Below are positions 8,165-14,742 of a DNA stretch of 17,593 bases, in pieces (position 1 is the stretch's first letter; the number at the start of each line of letters is the position of its first letter). A program made the position numbers and the translations under genes. The notes below the pieces were generated by a model. That model ran no database searches. It was not told where the DNA came from and saw only the letters and a program-made list of their open reading frames with translations. Location of the stretch: contig DBKX01000432.1 of assembly GCA_002297865.1 (NCBI GenBank), positions 1-17,593 of the forward strand, read 5' to 3'. Source of the stretch: Lachnoclostridium sp. UBA739 (GTDB lineage Bacteria > Bacillota_A > Clostridia > Lachnospirales > Lachnospiraceae).

Positions 8165-8361
8165 CAGTTAGAATAGGATACAACAAAAAACAGCTTGTAC
8201 AGATTGCACAAATCATTTTTACATATTTGGATCCAAATGGTGTAAAATACATAAGGAAATCCAATAGAATATATGTAAAACATCTCGAATTATGTAAGAT
8301 ATTTAAGAAGAACAAATGAAAATTTCACTCATGCTATAATTAGTTTACAAAAAGAATTAAC
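8165..8361. other. Gene-free AT-rich spacer with a 14-bp palindrome
   Basis: No convincing gene in either strand. ATTTGGATCCAAAT (8225-8238) is a perfect palindrome. It lies between TTTACA (8218-8223) and TAAAAT (8243-8248), a promoter-like pair with an over-long 19-bp spacer. A further extended -10, TGCTATAAT, ends at 8340 without a clear -35 box. All are candidates only. Confidence 0.3.
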
Positions 8362-8390
8362 TTGGACAGGAAAACATGATAAAATATACT
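8362..8390 (+). promoter_or_regulatory. Near-consensus promoter upstream of the small ORF
   Basis: TTGGAC (8362-8367), 17-bp spacer, TATACT (8385-8390). Transcription would start near 8397. It drives either the small ORF at 8421 or a non-coding transcript running toward marR; I see no terminator before marR. Confidence 0.62.
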
Positions 8391-8420
8391 ATATAATAAT
8401 TGTGCTAAGGTTGGCATTTC

Positions 8421-8696
8421 ATGTTTTTTTGTTCTTTTAGTCAGGGGGCGATGAAAGCAGAAGCTTATGTTGGTATTATAAAACGTGTTATTCCTATTTA
8501 TCATACAACAAAAAGCCGTAAGCTAAAGGGGGATGTAGATTCTCATTTGGCAAACGCAAACATACAGCAGGAACTATTGACTAAGAAAAAACGTAAGATA
8601 CTGCAGACAGGCAATGAATTATGCACGGGCACATACTCTATGCAGGCAGTTGAAATGTTTTTTACACAAACACCCCGATTTGATCATAAAGCGTGA
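8421..8696 (+). CDS. Hypothetical small basic protein (doubtful)
   Basis: An open frame of 91 codons from ATG 8421, or 81 from ATG 8451. I do not recognise the product. It is lysine-rich (for example KSRKLKGD and TKKKRKIL), with no signal peptide, membrane segment or cysteine motif. A good promoter ends about 30 nt before it, which favours transcription. Translation signals are weak: only a short TAAGG before 8421, and an AGGGGG only 2 nt from 8451. It could be a real small protein, a decayed gene, or chance in a transcribed leader. No link to the neighbouring ACT or MarR genes can be shown. Confidence 0.33.
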   Translation: MFFCSFSQGAMKAEAYVGIIKRVIPIYHTTKSRKLKGDVDSHLANANIQQELLTKKKRKILQTGNELCTGTYSMQAVEMFFTQTPRFDHKA

Positions 8697-8712
8697 GATA
8701 AAATTTTTCAGA

Positions 8713-8754
8713 AATAGAAACATTCTTGAAGGGAATTCCTTTCTATTGTATAAT
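8713..8754 (+). promoter_or_regulatory. marR promoter with overlapping operator-like dyads
   Basis: TTGAAG (8726-8731), 17 bp, perfect TATAAT (8749-8754). A 16-bp near-palindrome GAAGGGAATTCCTTTC (8728-8743; only one inner pair imperfect) fills the spacer. A second perfect inverted repeat, AATAGAAA (8713-8720) and TTTCTATT (8740-8747), brackets the -35 box. MarR proteins usually bind 16-20 bp palindromes in their own promoters, so self-repression is the likely reading (inference). Confidence 0.6.
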
Positions 8755-8788
8755 AAAACTACATTGTTACAACAAAGTAGGTGAGAAA

Positions 8789-9241
8789 GTGGATTCCAAT
8801 ACGACAGTAAATGATCTTCTTGTAGGACTATTTGATGATATTGTTGACATGGAAGAAAAGGTATTAATAACGGGTGAATTTAAGGACATTTCTAAAAATG
8901 ATATGCATATCATTGATGCAATAGGAAACAGTGAAACTAAGAATATGTCAACCTTAGCGAAAAAACTTAAAGTAACAGTTGGAACGTTAACGATTGCAAT
9001 TAACAATCTTGTTAAAAAGGGTTATGTAAATAGATTGCGCAGTAAAGAAGATAAGCGAGTTGTGTTAGTATCATTAAGTGAAAAAGGACAACGGGCATAT
9101 GCGAAGCACAGCAGTTTTCATGAAAATATGGTTCATACAATCGTAAATGGGCTTGGTAAAACAGGAACAGAAGTGCTGATTGATACTTTAAGAAAAGTAC
9201 ATGTATTTATTAATCATTATGAATCAGAAGAAAAGGAGTAA
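8789..9241 (+). CDS. MarR-family transcriptional regulator
   Basis: A 150-residue regulator of normal MarR length with a central winged helix. The recognition region reads STLAKKLKVTVGTLTIAINNL, followed by the wing KKGYVNRLRSKEDKRVVLVSL, where the DKR triplet is the MarR hallmark. Dimerising helices sit at both ends. The style resembles FabT-like MarR proteins that head fatty-acid synthesis operons in clostridia and lactic acid bacteria, but no fab gene follows here, so its targets are unknown. I chose GTG 8789, preceded by AGGTGA at 8779-8784. An in-frame ATG at 8726 lies inside the promoter and would add a leader absent from the family. It is a single gene ending in the shared terminator. 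Confidence 0.88.
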   Translation: MDSNTTVNDLLVGLFDDIVDMEEKVLITGEFKDISKNDMHIIDAIGNSETKNMSTLAKKLKVTVGTLTIAINNLVKKGYVNRLRSKEDKRVVLVSLSEKGQRAYAKHSSFHENMVHTIVNGLGKTGTEVLIDTLRKVHVFINHYESEEKE

Positions 9242-9290
9242 AGAAGATTGCTTATCTAATATCAGATAATACGTTATGAATATAAATGAA

Positions 9291-9325
9291 AAACAAAAAG
9301 GCTGCATTTGTCAGCCTTTTTGTTT
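9291..9325. terminator. Two-way terminator between marR and the mannanase gene
   Basis: AAACAAAAAGGCTG (9291-9304) and CAGCCTTTTTGTTT (9312-9325) form a perfect 14-bp stem with a 7-nt loop. A-runs on one side and T-runs on the other make it work for both converging genes. Confidence 0.9.
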
Positions 9326-9376
9326 AGTTTTCCTATTTTGTTGATAACGAATCATATGATAGGAATGAATATATTT

Positions 9377-12300
9377 TTAAAAATTACACTGGAAATCAGA
9401 AACTACGACGGAACCACTTACACTTTCGCCGGCTCCAGCATAAATTTTAAAACCAAATGCTCGAATATCATCAGCATCTTGCAAAGTACCGGAATACTGC
9501 CAGTTAGATGCTTTTGATTTCCATGTGGAACCTTGCAGATTGTAGGTAACATCTACTGTTTCACCAGCAGGGATGATGGTTTCACCATCTTCATCATCTA
9601 CAATTCCACCGTTTTCCTGCCAAGTCCATCCACCACTTGCTCTAAGGACAAGAGAGGCATGAACAGGTTCTGTACTTTTGTTTGTTATTTTACAAGTAAT
9701 CGTGCTATAATCGGAGAAGTCCATTCCAATACCAAGTCCAGGCTTTGTTTCTGTTTGAGCTCCGGCAGCAGTATCAGAGGTGGCATTGGCAAATTTGATT
9801 GTTAAATTGCCATCAGCATCGCAACCCATGCTTGTTGTTTTATCTTCCCAAGAAGTTTCTTGATATGCCCAAGTGAAATAGTTTGCTGATTTTGGACGAT
9901 TAAGTTCAGCAATTTCAGCTTTATAAGCTGTTGCTGGTAAATCGTATCCCATGGAGATAAAATCTGCAGTGCCAGCGAATTTTGCACCAGCGCCTTGAAT
10001 ACGGAACATAATAGCATTTACTTCATCCCTAGCAGCACAGCTAGACATATCAAATGTAAGCAATGTTGTTACAGCAGCTGGAACAGTTGCATATCGATCG
10101 TATTCAGTCCATTTCCATGTAGAGCCTACTTTGAAGATTGGCTGAATTTGAATAGCATTTGCACTATTATTTCTTACTACAATACTAATTGTTTTGTATT
10201 TGCTTAAATCTACGCCAGAAACCATGTTAGATAAGTATGGGTAAGGTTCTTTTGATAAATCATAAGTTACACGAACACCGTTATTGGATAAAGTACTGAC
10301 TTTTGAAATAGTGGATACAGAATCGTCACCTTCTGGTGAAACGTACCAATCCGTTGTAAAGCTGTCAAGTTTATCTGCATCAATTGGAATATCTCCCGTA
10401 GGAGCTGGTGGCAAAGTAGTAGGTGATACAGAAGCAGTAGGTGCAATAGTAGGTGCACCTGTAACAGGAATTGGATCATCACCGTAATGTGTAAGGTAGT
10501 ATGCTAAGATGGAAGAATTCTGAATGTTACTGAATACTTTCTGTCCCCACCATAACAGGTTGTTTCCTGCCCAGTCACTGGACATGTCTAATGGAGCATC
10601 GTAGCTTCCATTACCTTTCCATGACCATGCAAGGTAACCTATGTTTTTCGTATCGCTGTAACTCATGATGGTGTCTTCATCTACATCTTCTCCACCATGT
10701 ACATGGCCAAATTCACCAATACACATACAAATGCCCATGTTTAAAGCAGTATCAATATTGCTTTTTACCGTACTAGCGTCTTTGCCAGCACAAGAATACA
10801 TATGGATAGAGAACATAGTATTACCAGTATTATCTGCTGCTAAAATATCTTTGCAGTTTGAATTATTGTAGAAGGAAGCAGTTTCTTGACCGTATCCAGC
10901 AGCATCTACCATGATGACATTTTTTATGTCAGCATTTCGTAACTGTTTAATAGCACTGATATAAGTATTCTTAAAGGTGTCATGCTTATTCCAAGTTCCC
11001 ATCCATTCGTTTGCAATGTTAAGAATGACATAATCCGCATTGTCATTTAAAGTATTTTTTATGTCTTTCCAATAATCAACACATTTCTGAAGACTATTTG
11101 TTTCATCTTTACCAGTTGTATCATGAACTTCTAATACACAGATTAATTTGTTTTGTCTACACAAGTCAATAATTTGTTTTACTTCACTCTCTGGTGTTTT
11201 AGGCCATTGTTCGCCATTGGCTAAAACTACACGCACACAGTTTGCTCCTAATCTTGCAGCAGCTTGAATAGAAGTAGCAGTTTTATCCGTATACCAGGCG
11301 TGAGCAATATTAATACCTCTCATTACGAATTCATTTCCATTTCCATCATAAAGCTTTGTGCCATTGATGTACATTGGATTGCCATCAGATGGTCTTCCAC
11401 CAGAAGTAGGTCTTACAGAAGGAATAACAGTAGGGATGACAGTAGGGACAACGGAAGGCTTTATGGAAGGTTTTACAGTAGGTGTATTTACCAGTTCTAC
11501 TTTTACGTAATCCAATGCAACATAACCCCAATTAGTGGATACACCAAATTTATGAGAACCTGCAGAGAGGGTATATGTATTGGATGAGGTAGTCCAGGTA
11601 CTTCCTTCTGTTGTTAAGGTACCAGCACCATTGTCATCTAAATATAACCAGTTTTCCTTATATTGATCGGATGCAGAGGTAATAGAGATTTTGTATTTAC
11701 CTGCTGTTGGAACGGTGAAGTTCACTTCAGCCCATCCAGATGCCAGATATACATAACCATTTCCAGAATATCCAGAGAATTGATCATTAGCAATCTTGTT
11801 GCCAGCATCACTAGCAAAATGATTTGCGTTTTCAAATTCATAAATGCCATCCTGAGAAGGTGTGCTTTGAGAAGCAGTTGGATTAGTAGTTGGTTGAATA
11901 GAAGATGTTGGAGTAGGGGCATCTTTGGACTCAATAATTACATAATCAAGAGCAACATAACCCCAGTTGCTTGATACGCCAAATTTATGAGAACCTGCAG
12001 ATAAATAGTATTCATATGTAGTGGTACTCCACTTATTAGCTTCTGTTTTTAAAGTACCAGCACCATTGTCATCTAAGTATAACCAGTTTTCTTTGTATTG
12101 GTCAGAATTGGATGCCAAGGTGATTTTATAGTTGCCTGCTTGTGAGATATTAAAATTCACTTCAGCCCATCCAGATGTCAAATATACATAGCCATTTCCG
12201 GAATATCCAGAAAACATCTGATTATCAATTCTGTTTCCAGAATCGGATGAGAAATGATTTGCATCTTCAAATTCAATCTTTTGGTAAGAGTCTGATGATG

Positions 12301-12409
12301 CAGCGTTCACTGTTGTTGTCACAAAGCTGCCTAAAAAACAGTTGCTTAATAATAATGTAAGAGTCATAAAGAAAGCAGTAATGTGACGAAATAATTTTCC
12401 TTGTTTCAT
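9377..12409 (-). CDS. Secreted multi-module GH5 beta-mannanase with two CBM35-like modules
   Basis: A 1010-residue extracellular enzyme. Residues 1-36 are a signal peptide with probable cleavage after VNA. Two CBM35-like modules follow (about 44-160 and 189-306), then Pro/Thr linkers, a GH5 domain (about 345-640), another Pro/Thr linker, and two related C-terminal beta-sandwich-like modules (about 680-824 and 840-1010). In GH5, ILNIANEW carries the acid/base E468 and CIGEFG the nucleophile E566. MRGINIAHAWY, LEVHDTTGKD, SIHMY and WSWKGN fit the mannanase subgroup (GH5_8 style) better than cellulases, so endo-1,4-mannan cleavage is expected. There is no dockerin or S-layer domain, so it is free rather than cellulosomal. 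AAAAGGAGGT stands 7 nt before the ATG at 12407-12409. It is transcribed alone. Confidence 0.9.
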   Translation of the reverse strand: MKQGKLFRHITAFFMTLTLLLSNCFLGSFVTTTVNAASSDSYQKIEFEDANHFSSDSGNRIDNQMFSGYSGNGYVYLTSGWAEVNFNISQAGNYKITLASNSDQYKENWLYLDDNGAGTLKTEANKWSTTTYEYYLSAGSHKFGVSSNWGYVALDYVIIESKDAPTPTSSIQPTTNPTASQSTPSQDGIYEFENANHFASDAGNKIANDQFSGYSGNGYVYLASGWAEVNFTVPTAGKYKISITSASDQYKENWLYLDDNGAGTLTTEGSTWTTSSNTYTLSAGSHKFGVSTNWGYVALDYVKVELVNTPTVKPSIKPSVVPTVIPTVIPSVRPTSGGRPSDGNPMYINGTKLYDGNGNEFVMRGINIAHAWYTDKTATSIQAAARLGANCVRVVLANGEQWPKTPESEVKQIIDLCRQNKLICVLEVHDTTGKDETNSLQKCVDYWKDIKNTLNDNADYVILNIANEWMGTWNKHDTFKNTYISAIKQLRNADIKNVIMVDAAGYGQETASFYNNSNCKDILAADNTGNTMFSIHMYSCAGKDASTVKSNIDTALNMGICMCIGEFGHVHGGEDVDEDTIMSYSDTKNIGYLAWSWKGNGSYDAPLDMSSDWAGNNLLWWGQKVFSNIQNSSILAYYLTHYGDDPIPVTGAPTIAPTASVSPTTLPPAPTGDIPIDADKLDSFTTDWYVSPEGDDSVSTISKVSTLSNNGVRVTYDLSKEPYPYLSNMVSGVDLSKYKTISIVVRNNSANAIQIQPIFKVGSTWKWTEYDRYATVPAAVTTLLTFDMSSCAARDEVNAIMFRIQGAGAKFAGTADFISMGYDLPATAYKAEIAELNRPKSANYFTWAYQETSWEDKTTSMGCDADGNLTIKFANATSDTAAGAQTETKPGLGIGMDFSDYSTITCKITNKSTEPVHASLVLRASGGWTWQENGGIVDDEDGETIIPAGETVDVTYNLQGSTWKSKASNWQYSGTLQDADDIRAFGFKIYAGAGESVSGSVVVSDFQCNF
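11492..12280 (-). repeat. Two tandem CBM35-like coding repeats
   Basis: Codons for residues 44-160 (DNA 11930-12280) and 189-306 (11492-11845) encode near copies. By hand alignment, 85 of 116 residues match, with identical blocks such as DQYKENWLYLDDNGAGTL and LSAGSHKFGVS. They are separated by a Thr/Pro/Ser linker. This is an internal duplication that should raise avidity for mannan or galactomannan chains (family knowledge). Confidence 0.85.
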
Positions 12410-12432
12410 TCATAAACCTCCTTTTAAACTAA

Positions 12433-12457
12433 TGTTAGCTAAATAATTAAACTAACA
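12433..12457 (-). promoter_or_regulatory. 25-bp imperfect dyad in the mannanase leader
   Basis: TGTTAG (12433-12438) and CTAACA (12452-12457) are exact inverted arms; overall 10 of 12 base pairs match around one central base. It lies about 10-35 bp downstream of the expected transcription start on the minus strand, before the ribosome site. It could be a repressor operator or an RNA hairpin. Confidence 0.45.
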
Positions 12458-12472
12458 ATTTAAGTTACAATT

Positions 12473-12527
12473 GGATTATACACTAAACAAATAAAAAGTC
12501 AAGGAGGATTGTGTATACATTAAACAA
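12473..12527 (-). promoter_or_regulatory. Mannanase promoter with imperfect direct repeat
   Basis: Read on the minus strand: TTGACT (12497-12502), 16-bp spacer, TATAAT (12475-12480), close to consensus. The block GGATT-ATACAC-TAAACAA (12473-12490, overlapping the -10) recurs upstream at 12506-12527 with 4 extra bases (GTGT) and one change. The upstream copy contains the palindrome TGTATACA (12512-12519), centred about 47 bp before the start site, where activators often bind. Confidence 0.7.
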
Positions 12528-12835
12528 TAATAATGATATAAAACGATTAAATGTGTGCAATTATTCCAAATAGGAAAAAGTGTTTATTAATTTAATATGT
12601 TATTTATGTATAATGTAAAATATAAACAGTAAGGCATTAGATTAGAAGAAATGGTTTACAAAAACAATACATATTAGCTAATTTTAAGTTATAATTTAAG
12701 TTAATATTAATAAGTAATATGAGGTGAAAAGAAAAAGTTAGAACTTATGATGATAAAAGGAAAGTATACCTTTTACACATTTTTTTAATATAAATTTTGT
12801 GCAGAATAACAATGAAAATTATCTATGTGAAATAG
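12528..12835. other. AT-rich divergent spacer between mannanase and pckA, no gene seen
   Basis: There is no supported gene. TTAGCTAA followed by TTTAAGTTATAATT (12674-12696) repeats a motif pair found in the mannanase leader (12435-12472). A TATAAT at 12610-12615 lacks a -35 partner. A small hairpin, AAAAGG and CCTTTT near 12757-12776, is followed by T's at 12781-12786 and could be a weak terminator. Confidence 0.35.
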
Positions 12836-12884
12836 TTGACAAATGGTTGAGATGGTTTTAAACTGTCTCATAGTATGATATAAT
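12836..12884 (+). promoter_or_regulatory. pckA promoter region with central 23-bp dyad
   Basis: Two overlapping candidates: TTGACA (12836-12841), 17 bp, TAAACT (12859-12864); and an extended -10, TATGATATAAT, with TATAAT at 12879-12884. Between them, a dyad with arms TGAGA and TCTCA spans 12848-12870 around GTTTTAAAC; all 11 pairs form if two G-T pairs are allowed. A protein bound there would cover either promoter. The 5' leader is about 155 nt and contains a 7-bp hairpin (12930-12949). Confidence 0.6.
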
Positions 12885-13047
12885 GAGGTAGGTTTTAGAA
12901 AATTGACCTTATACCCCTAGCCTTGTCGAATTTATTTTACGTAATAAATGAATCAGGAAAATAATTTTTTCATGGGAATTTATCGTCTCATAAAAATTAT
13001 AAATAGCAATACTAACAATAATAAAGAAAAGAGAGGTTAAGTGCAAG

Positions 13048-14652
13048 ATGAAAAAAGTAGATTTAAGTAAATATGGCATTACAGGAACACCTGAGATAGT
13101 ATACAACCCTTCTTATGAAGAATTATACTGTGAGGAAATGAAACCTGAACTTGAAGGTTATGAAAAAGGACAGGAAAGTGAACTTGGTGCTGTTAACGTT
13201 ATGACTGGTGTTTACACCGGACGTTCTCCTAAAGATAAATTTATTGTTGAGGACGAGAATTCTAAGGACACTGTATGGTGGACTACTGATGAATATAAAA
13301 ATGATAACCACAAAGCATCCGAAGAAACTTGGAAAGCAGTGAAAGAAATTGCTATCAAAGAACTTTGCAATAAAAAACTTTATGTAGTAGATGCTTTCTG
13401 TGGAGCTAATAAAGATACAAGAATGGCAGTTCGTTTTATCGTTGAAGTAGCTTGGCAGGCACACTTCGTAGAAAACATGTTCATTATGCCAACTGCTGAA
13501 GAATTAGAAAACTTCGAGCCAGATTTCACAGTTTACAATGCTTCTAAAGCAAAAGTTGAAAACTATAAAGAATTAGGACTTAACTCCGAAACAGCTGTAG
13601 TATTTAACATCACAAGCCGTGAGCAAGTTATCATTAACACATGGTACGGCGGAGAAATGAAAAAAGGTATGTTCTCCATGATGAACTACTACTTACCATT
13701 AAAGGGTATTGCTTCTATGCACTGTTCTGCAAACACAGATATGAATGGTGAAAATACAGCAATCTTCTTCGGTCTTTCTGGAACAGGTAAAACAACTTTA
13801 TCTACAGATCCAAAACGTCTTCTTATCGGTGATGATGAGCATGGTTGGGATGATAATGGTGTATTCAACTTCGAAGGTGGATGCTACGCTAAAGTTATTA
13901 ACCTTGATAAAGAATCCGAACCAGACATCTACAATGCAATCAAACGTAACGCTTTATTAGAAAACGTTACAATCGATAAAGATGGAAAAATTGATTTCGA
14001 TGATAAGAGTGTAACAGAAAATACACGTGTATCTTATCCAATCGATCACATTGACAACATTGTTCGCCCAATTTCATCTGCTCCAGCAGCTAAGAACGTA
14101 ATCTTCTTATCCGCAGATGCATTTGGTGTACTTCCTCCAGTTTCTATCTTAACACCAGAACAGACTAAATATTACTTCTTATCTGGTTTCACAGCTAAAT
14201 TAGCTGGTACAGAACGTGGAATTACAGAACCAACACCTACATTCTCAGCATGCTTCGGCCAGGCATTCTTAGAGTTACACCCAACAAAATATGCTGAAGA
14301 ATTAGTTAAGAGAATGGAAGCAAGTGGAGCAAAAGCTTACTTAGTTAATACAGGATGGAATGGTACAGGAAAACGTATCTCCATTAAAGATACTCGTGGT
14401 ATCATCGATGCAATCCTTGATGGATCTATCAACAATGTACCTACAAAGAAAATTCCTTTCTTTGATTTCGAAGTACCAACAGAACTTCCAGGTGTTGATA
14501 CAAACATCCTTGATCCTCGTGACACATATGCAGATGCTTCTGAATGGGAGGCAAAAGCAAAAAACCTTGCTGGACGTTTCATTAAGAACTTTGCTAAATA
14601 CGAAGGAAATGAAGCTGGTAAAGCATTAGTTTCTGCTGGACCACAGTTATAA
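13048..14652 (+). CDS. pckA: Phosphoenolpyruvate carboxykinase (ATP)
   Basis: A 534-residue cytoplasmic enzyme interconverting oxaloacetate + ATP and phosphoenolpyruvate + CO2 + ADP. Motifs: GRSPKDK (58-64, oxaloacetate-binding Arg region), GLSGTGKTT (242-250, kinase-1a P-loop with K248), GDDEHGW (from 261, kinase-2 and metal-binding Asp), and [12 protein letters not shown] near the middle, all typical of the ATP rather than GTP class. The length is normal. The start follows GAGAGG (13031-13036) at a rather long spacing of 11 nt. In fermentative clostridia the enzyme often runs toward oxaloacetate for succinate or amino acid synthesis; direction is not shown by sequence. It stands alone, with its own promoter and a strong terminator, and codon choice looks highly biased, as in well-expressed genes. 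Confidence 0.97.
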   Translation: MKKVDLSKYGITGTPEIVYNPSYEELYCEEMKPELEGYEKGQESELGAVNVMTGVYTGRSPKDKFIVEDENSKDTVWWTTDEYKNDNHKASEETWKAVKEIAIKELCNKKLYVVDAFCGANKDTRMAVRFIVEVAWQAHFVENMFIMPTAEELENFEPDFTVYNASKAKVENYKELGLNSETAVVFNITSREQVIINTWYGGEMKKGMFSMMNYYLPLKGIASMHCSANTDMNGENTAIFFGLSGTGKTTLSTDPKRLLIGDDEHGWDDNGVFNFEGGCYAKVINLDKESEPDIYNAIKRNALLENVTIDKDGKIDFDDKSVTENTRVSYPIDHIDNIVRPISSAPAAKNVIFLSADAFGVLPPVSILTPEQTKYYFLSGFTAKLAGTERGITEPTPTFSACFGQAFLELHPTKYAEELVKRMEASGAKAYLVNTGWNGTGKRISIKDTRGIIDAILDGSINNVPTKKIPFFDFEVPTELPGVDTNILDPRDTYADASEWEAKAKNLAGRFIKNFAKYEGNEAGKALVSAGPQL

Positions 14653-14683
14653 GATTTATATTATTGCAGGTTAAAATAATAAG

Positions 14684-14720
14684 GAGCTACTCACGAATTA
14701 CTTGGTGAGTAGCTCTTTTT
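14684..14720. terminator. pckA terminator, probably two-way
   Basis: GAGCTACTCAC (14684-14694) and GTGAGTAGCTC (14705-14715) form a perfect 11-bp stem with a 10-nt loop and five T's. On the minus strand a T-rich stretch also follows, so it may serve the converging lipoprotein gene. Confidence 0.88.
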
Positions 14721-14742
14721 ACATTGTTGCATTATAAGCTTT

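Noticed and set aside
8106..8315. Minus-strand 69-codon frame across the operon terminator
   Set aside because: Overlaps the terminator hairpin, has no start signals and resembles random AT-rich translation.
8726..8788. ATG at 8726 as the marR start
   Set aside because: It lies within the -35 box of the marR promoter and adds 21 residues foreign to the family.
11264..11974. Plus-strand frames antisense to the CBM35 and linker region
   Set aside because: Products of the repetitive antisense sequence with no start signals; the minus-strand gene has clear domains.
12310..12350. Lipoprotein signal in the mannanase (LSNC)
   Set aside because: Asn before Cys does not fit a lipobox; the VNA cleavage site fits an ordinary secretion signal.
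12740..12790. A 13-codon reading frame with a nearby weak terminator-like hairpin
   Set aside because: No promoter with both boxes, a very short product and no sign of conservation; mentioned only as part of the spacer.
12828..12843. Rex-like redox operator before pckA
   Set aside because: Only a loose TGT...ACA symmetry with internal mismatches; does not match the Rex consensus.
12874..12884. CcpN-type operator before pckA
   Set aside because: Mismatch to the motif as I recall it, and the sequence is fully explained as an extended -10 promoter element.
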